Assembly: GCF_958979055.1 (NCBI RefSeq)
Contig: NC_084888.1
Coordinates: 34,963,804 to 35,027,803, forward strand
DNA from: Alnus glutinosa
Taxonomy: Eukaryota > Streptophyta > Magnoliopsida > Fagales > Betulaceae
Length of the DNA stretch: 64,000 nt
Direction of reading: 5' to 3'
The notes under the pieces are model-generated. The model ran no database searches. It saw only the letters and a list, made by a program, of their open reading frames with translations, and was not told the DNA's origin. Below, piece after piece: positions 35,125 to 45,892 of the stretch. A program made the translations under genes and the position numbers. Each line of letters starts with the position of its first letter. Position 1 is the first letter of the stretch.

Positions 35125-35300
35125 TTAATCTCATTTGCTTGCTTCAATTCCTTTCTACTCTACGTACGAATGCATGCATTACAATTAGAGAGTAAGCATT
35201 TGAGAATGTAAAAGCTAATGAGAGTTCGTATAACATTTTTCTCCCACAATTTTTCGGAATAGAAATAGGTGCTAGCTGGCTGCAGCCTCAGATCTAGCTC

Positions 35301-35500
35301 TTTTTTTTTTTTTTTTTTTGAAGGAAAGTTCAACTTTCATAAAACATTCAACAACAATTACAAATCACCATCCGGCCACCGGTGAATACAGAAACAACAC
35401 CATCAAGGTGTAAATCCAACACTGAGCTAAGCTCAGATTAAAACAACAACAAACAAGAAAACACCAAAAACGAAGCTGCATCCAAAAGAAGACCATCATT
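35301..35500 (-). mobile_element. Truncated LINE-like 3' end with A-tail
   Basis: Read on the minus strand, about 180 bp of non-coding sequence ends GAAAGTTGAACTTTCCTTC and then a run of about 19 A. This resembles the 3' UTR and tail of plant L1-type LINEs. It lies immediately behind the stop codon of DC1 gene B, so it may now be part of that gene's 3' UTR. No target duplication recognised. Confidence 0.45.
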
Positions 35501-35508
35501 ACATTTTC

Positions 35509-36616
35509 TTAGAAAACAAGATTAACAACATCAGATACTCCCTCCCTGAAAATTGCCGAAAGAATGAGCGTTAGAACCATTCGTGTCATCTCCTTACTAA
35601 CCTTGAAGGCCTTTTGCATTACTTTCAATTGTAAGTTACTTTGTTGCTCGAATTTCTTGTCAACCAAGTCTTTCACACATTTCACATGGTAACAGTATTC
35701 GCCACTAGTGGAGACATAAGCCCAACCTGAAATCTTTTTTGAGATTTTCTTTCTGTCGCAAATTAAGCATTTCGATGGGGCCTTTTCCTTTAGCTCTAGA
35801 TTCAACCCTTCCTCACTTGCATTCAACCCCTGATTAGTTCTGTTAATTGGGAGGTTGAAACAACGAGGGTGCATGACAAGTGCTTTGCTAGGAAGAAGAT
35901 GGCGCCCTAGCCGTAGGAATGCATTTCTATTAGGCGGAGATCCTTTCCACATGAACCCTTGGACATCCTTCCCACATGCAACACAAGATCCAACGTGCTT
36001 TGGAGATTGCTTATGAAATATGAAGTTGACATTCACGGAGAATAATGGGTGCGTGGTGGGGCTTCTTGCCGAAACTAAATTAGTACAGCATTCCTCGTGA
36101 AGTTGATAGCCGGGACAGTTGCTTTCGCGACACTGGTAAGATGACCCAAACCCTATTTCTTTACACCCATCACACTTATAAAGTGTTCTGCTATCCCTTA
36201 CGGATTGAAGCGGGTGTTCGTGGGTATCTTCTAAGACGGTTGAATTGCAGCCGATCCTGGACAGTAAGCAAAAAGAAATATAAATTCGGAGTTTGATCTA
36301 ATGAATAAGAACTCTTTAAGGAGATAACACTTTAGACTTTGATCATTCTATAATATGTTAATCCAAAAGATTTGGACTTATTCACACTTATGATATTTTT
36401 ATATTCCAACAAAACTAATTGCTAATGATATATGTATCCTTGAAAATACCCAAAACAGGAAATCGCCATGTGAAGAGCAAAATGGGGATCGATGCAGCGG
36501 TTGTTAGCTTGGTAATTAAAAGCAACAAAATTTCTGCACAAAAAAAAGGAAAAGATCAGAAAAAAGTATCGGACAAATATAAGCAGATTAATTCACCAGG
36601 ATGGTTCCGAAGCCAT
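35509..36616 (-). CDS. DC1 domain (Cys/His-rich C1) protein, gene B
   Basis: Zinc-binding protein of the plant DC1 family, often linked to stress and defence but of unknown mechanism. The main exon is 36256-35509, open throughout. It carries a first finger (HEHP...YKCDGCKE...YQC...LHEEC, about residues 19-63), a second starting KHVGSCVACGKDVQGF with MHPRC, and a third with KCLIC...GWAYVSTSGEYCYHVKC. The C-terminus is a hydrophobic segment (MVLTLILSAIF to VVNLVF). The main exon has no start codon and begins one base into a codon after a CAG acceptor. Two upstream 20-nt exons both splice to it in frame: 36616-36597 (MASEPSW, donor GTGAAT) and 36469-36450 (MAISCFG, donor GTATTT). Either gives 255 residues. 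I prefer the outer one for its better donor. With the gene at 45893 it is one of two intact copies in the cluster. Confidence 0.75.
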
Positions 36617-37591
36617 ACGAGATTCTTCCTTCTCTTCCTTGATCTTATTATGCTTGCAAAGACATGCGAACTGTTTGTCCTTAAATAACGGGCTTTGGTC
36701 TTTCTCCGGGCGGCTGAAGAAAAAAGAAGAGTGTTGTAAATAATGATATTTTTTATATGGATATAGCCTGAAGTAACGTGTCTGTTAAGGAAGGCAATCA
36801 GTACAAAAAGACAGCTCTGTTTGCAAGGGGTTGAAGATGATCTTTATTCTTAAAGAAAAAAACTGAAGTATATACAAATTATTCGAGAAATATAAGCTTA
36901 TTAACTCACCAGAGTGATTCCAAATTAAGCCACGCGAGATTCTTCCTTTGTGTGAAGATCGAGCAGGATGAAGAAGGCAATAAGAATTGATTAAAAGCCA
37001 ATTCACAGTTCAATATTCTATTACACAAATCATGCATATCTTTATTTATATACATACAAAATGAAGACATAGTCCAACATATGACTGCGCGCGTACGTGT
37101 TTACTTGTAAACTGGGGTGTAATTAATGGTGTATACTCATGCACCGCGTTGTTTACTTGTAAACTCCTTTCACAAAATACTGAAATAGTCTGACCGCGTG
37201 TTATATATAATCCTTTTATGAAGGAGAAAGACTAAATCAGGTTCTTATAAATTCGCCAATTAAGACTTGAGTTATTTTATTTTTATTTTGTTACAATTAA
37301 GTTATTAACCTATTTGGCATGGATAAATGATGTGATGTAAGTTATACAACTTATACTAGCTAGTATTAAATATTGAGCCATGGGTTACTGTGGGGAACCG
37401 TTGTACATTGTAATGTGAGTGTCCGATAATGACAATATTGTGGACTACATGTAAATGAGAAGTATTACGCTTATCAATTAATTAATTAATTTTTTTTAAG
37501 TTAGATTTTTAAATGATATGTCAATTATAAATGAATTTACTATTTCATGGGATGGGACCAACGGTGCAATTATCCCAAAAAAAAACTAGTT
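36617..37591. repeat. Duplicated 5' flank of DC1 gene B
   Basis: This DNA, together with the leader region at about 36300-36616, is repeated at 42790-43730, 56110-57130 and, in part, 46830-47180 and 49236-49440. It contains a second, diverged copy of the leader-exon region at about 36889-36950, ending on the minus strand in CACTCTG then GTGAGT. No further gene seen; the last 350 bases are A/T-rich spacer. Confidence 0.6.
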
Positions 37592-38496
37592 ATGATGTCT
37601 TTTAACCATTAATTTCAGGACTGATCGAGTCTTAACCATATTATAAGGTAAAGGAAGAAGACTTTTTTTAAAAAAAGAAAAAAAACGAGACTTTGACTTA
37701 TGACTCGGTCACCTGTGTAGTATAATTAAATCATGGTGCTTCTCCCATTTTTCGAAGTTATCAAATTCCCAATCACTAATTAGTTTAAAAATAATTAGGG
37801 AAACCTCCAAATTGCCAAGAGTTTTACAATAGTAATCTTGAATCATCAAATCATGTTGCTTTGAATATCTGGGTCATTTTGCAACTCAACAATCATCTTG
37901 CTTCAAGATTCTGATTCCATAACTTCTCTGATAGTGATATGCATCATCACTCTTACATTCTCACATTAATGGTGAGCTCAAGGACTTTTAATATAGGAAT
38001 AGAGGTCTTCGGCAAGGTGAGCCTTTGTTGCCTTATCGTTTGTTTTAGTGATGGAGGCTTTTTCAGGGCTTATGGAGAGTATGACGAAGAGGACCCAGTT
38101 TTGTTTCCATTGGAGATGCATGCCATAAGGTGAAAATATTATATCATGATGATGTTCTTATCTTATACAAGGGTCATGAGTTATACTCTGTTTCTGTGGT
38201 CAAGGAGTGTTTGAATCAGTAGGGGTATGTGAGCATTTTCTGCTAACCATGATAAGATCTGTTTATTTACTTGTGGAGTTACAATTGCAAAGGCTGTTAA
38301 GAATCAGTTGTTGGGTATTTTAATTTGTGGTTTCAAGAAGGTAAGCTCCTTATAAGGTATTTGGGAGTTTCCCTTAATTTCTTCTAGATTAAAGAAGGTT
38401 GACTGTGTGGTGTTAGCTAAGAGGTCTGCTTCTAAGGCTAAGAGGTGGGCAGGCAGAACCCTCTCTTATACAGGGAGGCTTCAATAGATTAATTCA

Positions 38497-38811
38497 GGGT
38501 GCGTTTAGGATTGCGATTTCATAGACAATAAATGCGATTTTAAACCAAATCGCAGAACATAAATCGTTTGAGAACTGCGTTTTTAAAAATTGCGATTTGA
38601 AAATGCAGAAAATCTGTTTTTTCAAATCGCAGGTAAGATGGTGCTTTTTTTGAAAACGCAGAATTTAAAGACTAATTTACGATTTTAAATGCTGAACTGC
38701 GATTTTGCCAAACGCTTAACTATGTTTTTAAAAATCATTTTTTTCAAATCGCACATTTTAAAATCGTGATTTTAAATCGCACTTTTTAAAATCGCAAACC
38801 CATACGGACCC
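38497..38811. mobile_element. Tourist/PIF-Harbinger-like MITE, copy 4, with a known empty site
   Basis: A 315-bp element, terminal repeats GGGTGCGTTTAGG and CCCATACGGACCC, in inverse orientation to the copy at 1834. It is flanked by TCA on both sides (38494-38496 and 38812-38814). The paralogous segment at 60251-60260 reads ATTCAATTAT with a single TCA and no insert. This proves that the unit is a mobile element, that its target duplication is 3 bp, and that it inserted after the segmental duplication. Confidence 0.93.
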
Positions 38812-38949
38812 TCAATTATTTTTGCTGTGCAAGTCATGTAATGGTCTTCTCTTTTTATTCTTCCTAAAAGTGTCATCATTCAAGTGGAACAAATTCTCAA
38901 GTCTTTCTCATGGAAGGGTGGTAAGCTTAATAGTCCAGGGTTAAAGTGG

Positions 38950-39255
38950 CTTGGAATTCCATTCCCCTCCCCTTCCCTTTTCTTTTTTTTTTTTTTCTTT
39001 TTTTTTTTTCAATTCTCCCAAAAAACCATTAACTTCAAAACATTATAACTTTGTTAACTTTTTATATCACATCAACAGTTTTTTATTACTATTTAAATAA
39101 ATAAAAAAAACCCACTACAATACAATTTTTTTTCTTCATTTTTTTATATAAATTTTTTCCCACTTTATATCATATCAATCATTTCTTACTGCCACTCAAA
39201 AAAAAAAAAAAAAAATCCCCTCAAATATGAGGGGAAGGGGCTGCCAAACAAGGCC
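38950..39255. mobile_element. A/T-rich MITE-like element inside the LINE (family X)
   Basis: Interrupts the LINE after AAAGTGGCTTGGAATTCC. It is made of T-rich tracts with CTTTTTATATCACATCAA and TTTTTATTACTATT motifs, and ends AAATATGAGGGGAAGGGGC followed by TGCCAAACAAGG. A shorter copy sits at the same place in the other duplicate (about 60405-60620), so the insertion predates the duplication. Relatives: 45418-45675, 51830-52098 and 58658-58950. Ends are approximate. Confidence 0.55.
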
Positions 39256-40932
39256 GGCATGGCAAGCTTGTGAAACAAGGCCAATGGCATGGCATAGTTC
39301 CTAAATGTGCTTTTTCCATTAAGCGGTTCTTGGAGAGCTTGCGAAGCTGCTTCCTTAATTAATATGTTAAAGCGTAAGATAGTATGGCATGGTAAGATTA
39401 TATATCACCACTCTTTTTTCTTTTTTCTTTATTTTACTTGCAATTAATTAGGAGATCGATTATATACCCAAGACAGATTGGTTGTAATTAATTGGCTTAC
39501 TTCAGGAAATGAAATGCATTTTCTGTGGGTTGGATGAGGAGAATATCGACCATCTCTTTGTTTGCTGCAATTTCCCATAAAGTATTTTGTTTAATCTTTG
39601 GTATAGATGTAATATGGGCAACTCCTGTGGGAGGAGACTTGAGTCCCGGCCACTTGAGAATTAGGAGAAGTTTATTCAATAGATGGCCTCACAATTTAGA
39701 GGCAAATATTTTCCCCCCATTGTTGTGAGAATTATGGTAGTTGCTATAGTTAATGCAATTATTTTTGCCGTGCAAAGTCATGTAATGGTCTTCTCTTTTT
39801 ATTTCTCCTAAAAGTGTCATCATCCAATTGGAACAAATTCTCAAGCATTTCTTATGGAAGGGTGGTAACCTTAACAGTCCAGGGGTTAAAGTGGCTTAAA
39901 ATTCTATTCGTCTTCCCAAGTAAGAAGGTGGGCTAGGTCTTAAAAACTTTGAGACGTAAAATAAAGCGGCTATATATGTAGCATATGTCGAAACATGCAT
40001 GGCTATGTTTCAATAATGACAACTCCATCCGGTTAAGTTGGTTAACTATAACATTCTAAAGAACAGGTGTTTACAAGATGTGAAGATTCATGTGGATTGC
40101 TCTTGGTTTTGGAGAAAGATTTTAGACCTTATTCCTTAAAGGCGTTATTCGGGATAATGTGTCTTGGCTGTGGGTTCATAATTGTGCTTTCTCCATTAAG
40201 CAGGCCTGGGAGAGCTTGCGAAAATGTTACAGATATAACTCTAATTAATTGTATTTGACTTCATAAACAATACTTGTTTATGTCTTTTACCATTGTGCTA
40301 ATTCTATATCATTTCATAGACACGTTAAAAATCATATGATTTAATTTTAACATAATAGCATTATGTATTTTGGCATATGCTGCTATGCATATTGTTTCCA
40401 TAGCATGATTTCTTTACATAATTGTAGTATTGTTTGATAATTAGAACATTTTAATATGTTGCATATTGACTTTAGTTATAAAAGTAATGTCGTCTTAGTA
40501 TATCTAGTGAAAAAGATTAGTGTACATTTTTCAAACTGAGCAATTAATATGCTTGTTTTTGTCTAATGTAGTTAAGCTATGGACTGGAAAAAGTATATAT
40601 ATATATATGTCATCGGCATGAACTTCGTCTTTGATGCCATCAGGTATTGGTATAATCCTCGACATGCGGGTTTTGTACGCGCGTTAAGATTGACAGCAAC
40701 TTCTAGGGGACAAGACAAAGGTCAACAACCGAAGAGTACCCAATATATTGCCAAAGTACTTAATCGAGTTTGTCTATGCAATGATGATCAGATTGGTGCA
40801 TACAAATTATAACAGATATTCATACTTAATTCTCCATGGATTATAATATATCCTCTTACATAAGAGAACATAATGATGGTCTGATCAAAAGAGCCAGATT
40901 GAGGTTTCCAGCTAGCACATTTTTTTCTTCTC

Positions 40933-42980
40933 CTAATTAACCTGGCATATTCCGTCTGTAAAAAAATTCAGAACAAAAGTAACAAACGCAGATAGTGGAT
41001 ACCCGAAAATTGCTTCAATAATGAGCTTTAGAACCACTTCTATGACTTCCGTACCAACCTGTAAGGCCTTTTGCCTTACTTCCAATCGTAAGGTACTAAT
41101 TGTATTTGTTCCATCACTTTGTTGCTCCAACTTCTTGTCTGCCAAGTCTTTCACACATCTCACATGGTAACAGTGTTTGCCACAAGTGGAGACATAGGCC
41201 CAGCCCTCAATCTTTTTTGAGATTTTCTTTCTATGGCAAATTAGGCACTTCGATGCGGCCTTTTCCTTTAGCTCTAGATTTACCACCCCTTCATTACTTG
41301 CATTCAACCCCTGACTAGTTCTGTTACTTGGGAGCCTGAAACAACAAGGATGCAGGACAAGTTGTTTGCTCGGAAGAAAAAGCCCTAGGAATGCATTCTT
41401 CTTAGGCGGAAAATAGTGGTACTTGAACCCTAGCTTGTACATCCTTCCCACATGCAACACAAGATCCAACGTGTTCTGGAGGTTGCTTATGAAATTTGAA
41501 GTGGACATTCTTGAAGAATAATGAGTGCGTTAGGGCTAGCAATTTTGACACGACCCGATAATCCGACACGAACACGACACGAAATTAGTGGGTTTGGGTT
41601 TACCTTAAACGGGTCGACCCGTTTATCTTGGCTTGACGGGTCGTGTCGCTGGTCACCCGCGGGTGACCCGCCAGACACGATTATGTTTTTTTTTTTTTTT
41701 TTTTTTTAATATATATTTAAATTATTATTTTATTATTTATTAATTTATTATTATTAGCTAAAATAAGAAAACAAAAACAAAAAAAACCCTAACTTCTTCT
41801 TTTCTTTTTCATTCACGCCGTCCCCCCCCCCCCCCCCTTCTTCTTCTTCTTCTTCTTCTTCTTCTTCCATTTTCTTCTTCTTCTCCCAGTCTCTCTGCTG
41901 CGCCGTCGTCCTTGTCTGGTTCTTCGTCCTCGAAGCCCCAGTGCCCTACGGTCTCTCCAGTGTGTCCGTCCTCGAAGCCCCAGTGCCCTTTGCTAACTCC
42001 CTTCGCCGAGTCGCCGGTCGTGGACTCGTGGTCTCGTTCAAGCTCGGGCCTTGGTCTACAGTCCCTGACTCCCCACGCCTAAGTCCGATTGCGCCATGAA
42101 ATTGAAGAGCTTGGAGGCTGGAACTCAGGGCACTGTTTGGGCTCTAGTACGGGTACCTTTAGGTCCTCTTCAATATCTACTGATTCTAATATCTACTTCA
42201 ATATTTACAAGTAGGCAAAGTTGTAATTTTTGATGGATTTTGCGATCTGAATATTTGATTGTTGATTTGAATCATTTGATTTTGTTTTGGTTGCTGAAAG
42301 TGAAACATTTAATTGAAATTTGAGGTTCTGATTGTGGATTTTTTGATTTGGTTTTGAGATAATTGCTTGCCTTAGCTTTGAATGTTCAAACGGGTCGTGC
42401 CGACCCGATACAACCCATTATGTTAAACGGGTTTTGCGGGTCGTGTCGTGTCGTGTCTGGAGCTCCGACCCGTTAACATAAACGGGTCGTGTTTGGGTCT
42501 AGCTTAAACGGGTCGCGGGTCTTAACGGGTCGTGTCGAGTACCCGTTTTGCCAGCCCTAGAGTGCGTGGTAGCGCTGTTGGCCGAAGCTGAAGTGCATTC
42601 CTCGTGAAGTTGATAGCCGGGATGACAGTTCCTTTCAAATTCAACACACCGGTAAGATGACCCAAACCCTAATTCTTTACACCCATCCCACTTATAAGGT
42701 GCTTTGCTATTCCTTATCAATTGAAGCGGGTGTTCGTGGGTATCTTCTGAGACGGTTGACTTGCAACAGATCCTGGACAGTAAGCAAAAAGAAAGATAAA
42801 TTCGGAGTTTGATCTAATGAATAAGAACTCTTTAAGGAGATTAACACTTTAGACTTTGATCATTCTATAATATGTTGGTATTCCATTTAATCCAAAAGAT
42901 TTGGACTTATTGATCATACTTATGATAGTTGATCAATAAGTCCTTGAAAATATTTGATACCCAAAACAGGAAATCGCCAT
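40933..42980 (-). pseudogene. DC1 pseudogene C, split by a hAT element
   Basis: Same structure as DC1 gene B: possible 20-nt leader exon 42980-42961 (MAISCFG), main exon from 42772. The first finger reads EHPLQLIRNSKAPYKWDGC (a Trp replaces the usual Cys before DGC) and GSSYRCVEFERNCHPGYQ. The exon is then interrupted at 42559-41531 by the hAT element. After it the frame continues GSCVACGKDVQ and meets a 4-bp insertion (GCTA) that shifts the frame just before the KYHY...PPKKNAFLG region; the remaining 41400-40933 stays open and ends ICQVN. The gene therefore has a lost zinc ligand, a transposon and a frameshift. Confidence 0.85.
41531..42559. mobile_element. Non-autonomous hAT element (TAGGGCTAGCAA type)
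   Basis: A 1029-bp element with terminal repeats TAGGGCTAGCAA and TTGCCAGCCCTA and a perfect 8-bp target duplication GAGTGCGT at 41523-41530 and 42560-42567, the hAT hallmark. Both ends are packed with subterminal ACGGGTCG/CGACCCGT motifs, likely transposase-binding sites. The middle has a poly-T, poly-C (41821-41837) and (CTT)n tract, then a 5' UTR-like C-rich stretch and a short exon-like frame from the ATG at 42096 (MKLKSLEAGTQGTVWALV). No transposase. The sequence could be what is left of the parent element's first exon. Confidence 0.93.
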
Positions 42981-43730
42981 GTGAAGAGCAAAATGGTGAT
43001 GCAGCGGTTGTAATTACAGCAACAAAATTTCTGCACACAAAAAAGGAAAAGATCAGTAAAAAATATTGGACAAATATAAGCAGATTAATTCACCAGGATG
43101 GTTTGCCTCAAACAAAAAAAAAAAATCGCCAGGATGGTTCCGAAGCCATACGAGGTTCTTCCTCTTCTTCCTTGATCTTATTATGCTTGCAAAGACATGC
43201 GAACTGTTTGTCCTAAAAATAACGGGCTTTGGTCTTTCTCCGGGCGGCCGAAAAATAAAGAAGAGTGTTGTAAATAATGATATTTTTTTTATATGGATAT
43301 AGCCTGAAGTAACGTCTCTGTTAAGGAAGGCAATCAGTACTACAAAGAGACAGCTCTGTTTGCAAGGGGTTGAACATGATCTTTATTAATCTTAAAGAAA
43401 AAAACTGAAGTATATACAAACTATTCGAGAAATATAAGCTTATTAACTCACCAGGGTGATTCCAAATTAAGCCACTCGAGATTCTTCCCTTGTGTGAAGA
43501 TCGAGCACGATGAAGAAGGCAATAAGAATTGATTAAAAGTTGAATTCACAGTTCAATATTCTATTACACAAATCATTCATGTCTTTAGTTATATACATAC
43601 AAAAAGAAGACATAGTCCAACATATGACTGCGTACGTGTTTACTTGTAAATTGGGGTGTAATTAATGGTGTATACTAGCTCATGCACCGCGCGCGTTGTT
43701 TACTTGTAAACTCCTTTCACAGAAGACCGA
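42981..43730. repeat. Duplicated 5' flank of DC1 pseudogene C
   Basis: Closely matches the 5' flank of DC1 gene B (36470-37220), including the MASEPSW leader-exon region (about 43110-43155). Here that leader carries an inserted T-rich stretch with a repeat of its last bases, which would spoil it as a coding exon. Confidence 0.7.
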
Positions 43731-44345
43731 GTTTTTTTTTTTATTAAAAAAATTATTTTGTTACAATTAAGTTATTAACCTATTTGGCGTGGATAAATGA
43801 TGTGATGTGATGTGATGGATAAATTGTTTTAAATTTTATTATATTTTAATTGAAAAAATGACACATGACAAGGAGAGTATGAGAATATTTCGACAAATGG
43901 GATCTTTTTGACACTTTTTTGTAATTTAGAGGGTCAGAGTCCAAAAGTTGATAGTTTGAAAGATTACTTTCAAAACGGCTGGTAGTTTAAGGAACTTAAA
44001 CGTAATTTTTCGTTACACAAATCATATCTTTAATTATATACATACAAAATGAAAACATAGTCCAACATATGACTGCGTGTTTACTTAAGTACAAGTCAAT
44101 CATGGAAGTTTCTTTGAGATTTTCGGGCCGGCGTTTTTTTTACTAGCTTGTAAACTACTTATTTTTACAAAAGTTACAAAACAGTCTGACCGTGTGTTGT
44201 TCTGTTCTTAATGATCAGAGTGAGTCAAATAGCATTTCTCTTAAACAAGAGGCTTAATTGGGAGTTAACCCACTTACATCCAATCGTTCATCCATGCCAA
44301 TATATTTGCTAAAAAGAAAAGACTCGGTCGTGGTGAATTTCAAAT
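43731..44345. other. Spacer, no gene seen
   Basis: A/T-rich. About 44010-44230 partly repeats the flank at 57000-57300 (motif GACATAGTCCAACATATGA and nearby). Confidence 0.45.
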
Positions 44346-44347
44346 TG

Positions 44348-44503
44348 AGAAATGCTAGGTTTACAAAATATTTTACAAAAAAAAAAAAATAATAACTCTT
44401 ACAAAATGATGTGGCACTGTACAAATGATGTGCCACATCATTTTGTAAGATTATTATTATTATTATTATTATTTTTGTAAAATATTTTTTAACCCTAGCA
44501 TTC
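44348..44503. mobile_element. Fold-back MITE (GAAATGCTAGG ends)
   Basis: Almost its whole length is an inverted repeat: GAAATGCTAGG, TTTACAAAATATTTTACAAA and ACAAAATGATGTGGCAC on the left, with their complements on the right. A (ATT)n tract lies in the right arm (about 44451-44474). It would transcribe into a long hairpin. A remnant of its right end is at about 57326-57352 in the paralogous flank. No clear target duplication. Confidence 0.65.
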
Positions 44504-44689
44504 CTTGTGAGGCAATATAATGACAAAGACAAATTAAGATTTGATTGTTCAAATTAAAATTCATTTATGATATGACATCGCGATATCTGATGTGCGACGT
44601 AACTAGCTATAGTTTTATACTCTCGCGATCAACTTGATACTAATAATTTGAACCCAGAAAAACGTGTTAATGAAGTAATGGCAACTTGC

Positions 44690-44810
44690 CTCAGCCTCTG
44701 ATCACTCCTTGAGTAATTAATTTCTTTGCCATGGCAATTTAGGCACTAAGCTTTGACGAGACCACCTAGCTCTTTGAGAAGGAGTTCCGGCCACCTGATC
44801 TATGCGTAAA
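44690..44810 (-). pseudogene. DC1 gene relic
   Basis: A short piece of the third DC1 finger: the minus strand encodes a KCLNCHGKEI-like string (CATGGCAAAGAAATTAATTA follows the Cys pair). Matches the relic at 57690-57800. Too short and broken to be functional. Confidence 0.5.
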
Positions 44811-45417
44811 GCTTAATTAGTTGGATTAGGTCATAAAAAAACGATCTTATTAACTATTAGGTAAATAGCCTATCATTTCAAAATTAATTTTTAACATTAT
44901 ACAAAATCAATATAAGAAGATAAAATGAGGTGCGGCCACCCACGGGTTTTTATGATAGGATTATTCAACACTTTTAACCTTCACAAAGAAAGGCAAATTA
45001 GTGTAAAAATATTTCGTAAAATTGAATAAAAAATTAATGTAATTGATTGATTGAGTTTTTGGTAATTAACCATTTTTTTTTTATCACTGATAAAATATAA
45101 AATGATTTTAAGAACTTGAATAGTAAGTTATTGAAAAAGAGTTATGTTAAGTCTCAAACCCATTGTTGTGAGTGTGCACAAAGTATGTGTGTACATGTAT
45201 AGGTCCCACATCACATGCATGGAACCCACATAAAAATGCATTGGGCATACACTTGGTGTGCAGCCAGCTAGTTGATATACAAATAGCATTACTCTTTAAA
45301 TAAACTCCACAATAACTTTTCTTATCATTTTCTTATATGGTATGACAAAAAAATAGGAAAAATAAATCATTTAAATATTAATTGTTTCAAATAAGTTATA
45401 GAGGAAAGATACGAAGT
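44811..45417. other. Spacer with a weak hairpin
   Basis: No gene. About 45168-45283 forms an imperfect inverted repeat (GTGTGCACAAAGTATG and CATACACTTGGTGTGC) around a GGTCCCACAT/GGAACCCACAT centre, possibly another fold-back element. Confidence 0.4.
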
Positions 45418-45675
45418 TGTTGTTTGGCAAACCGTTTTCCCTCTCCCTCTATTTCTTTTCACTTCTTCTAAAAATATCAAATAAAAAACATTTTAACTTT
45501 TTTATACTTTTTATATCACATCAATAATTTTTTATTACTATTCAAATAAAAAAACCTCACTACAAAATAAAACTTTTTTACTTTTCTATAAAACATTTTC
45601 AAATTTTATATCACATCAATCACTTCTAATTACTATTCAAACAAATATTCCACAACACAATTATTTACCAAACAA
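45418..45675. mobile_element. A/T-rich MITE-like element, family X
   Basis: Starts TGTTTGGCAAACCG and ends TTACCAAACAAGTTC, so the termini are roughly inverted. The interior shares ACTTTTTATATCACATCAA and TTTTTATTACTATTCAAAT with the copies at 38950, 51830, 58658 and 60405. No open frame. Confidence 0.55.
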
Positions 45676-45892
45676 GTTCACAATTTTTTTATATTAAAAT
45701 AATGTTAAAAAAAAAATAAACTACTCTTGTTTCTCTATATTTAAGATAAAACTTTTAGTTCACTTTGTGCATGTTTTTTTAATTTAAGAAACATCAAAAG
45801 AATCTATATTTTTATTTCTACATTTAGAAAAGAGAATAATTAATTTTAAGGAAGAACTTTTACACTTCCAAGAGTCACTCTACCAAATTTTT

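Larger units (their letters stand above)
37940..40250 (+). mobile_element. Fragments of an L1-type LINE (reverse transcriptase C-terminal part)
   Basis: Broken plus-strand frames read as the end of a non-LTR reverse transcriptase: YRFVLVMEAFSGLMESM-like sequence, KVKILYHDDVLILYKGH (the catalytic FADD box region, here HDDV), KYLGVSL-like and SYTGRLQ-like motifs, FILPKSVI...ILKSF.WKGG, and a zinc-binding RVT segment CIFCGLDEENIDHLFVCC near 39510-39575. The RVT tail region occurs twice in tandem (about 38820-38960 and 39680-40250), so the LINE was rearranged before the segmental duplication. Many frameshifts and stops; not functional. Confidence 0.75.
37592..42980. repeat. Segmental duplication, copy 1 (LINE fragments plus DC1 gene C)
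   Basis: Collinear with 59301-63183. Shared order: unique spacer, LINE reverse-transcriptase fragments, an A/T-rich MITE, more LINE, the DC1 downstream flank, and a DC1 gene on the minus strand. This copy is longer because it holds a 315-bp Tourist MITE and a 1029-bp hAT element that the other copy lacks. Confidence 0.85.

Noticed and set aside
36419-36688. 89-codon forward frame, with a relative at 42929-43302
   Set aside because: It is antisense to the DC1 leader region; conservation comes from the segmental duplication, and frames differ between copies.
40579-40812. Forward frame repeated at 61857-62051 (NPRHAGFVR...KGQQPKSTQ)
   Set aside because: Similar in both duplicates, but other flank copies (34163, 51727, 55060) do not keep the frame; best read as conserved non-coding flank, though I am not certain.
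41100-41318. Forward frame FHHFVAPTSCLPSLSHISHG, also at 55386 and 62339
   Set aside because: Antisense shadow of the conserved third DC1 finger.
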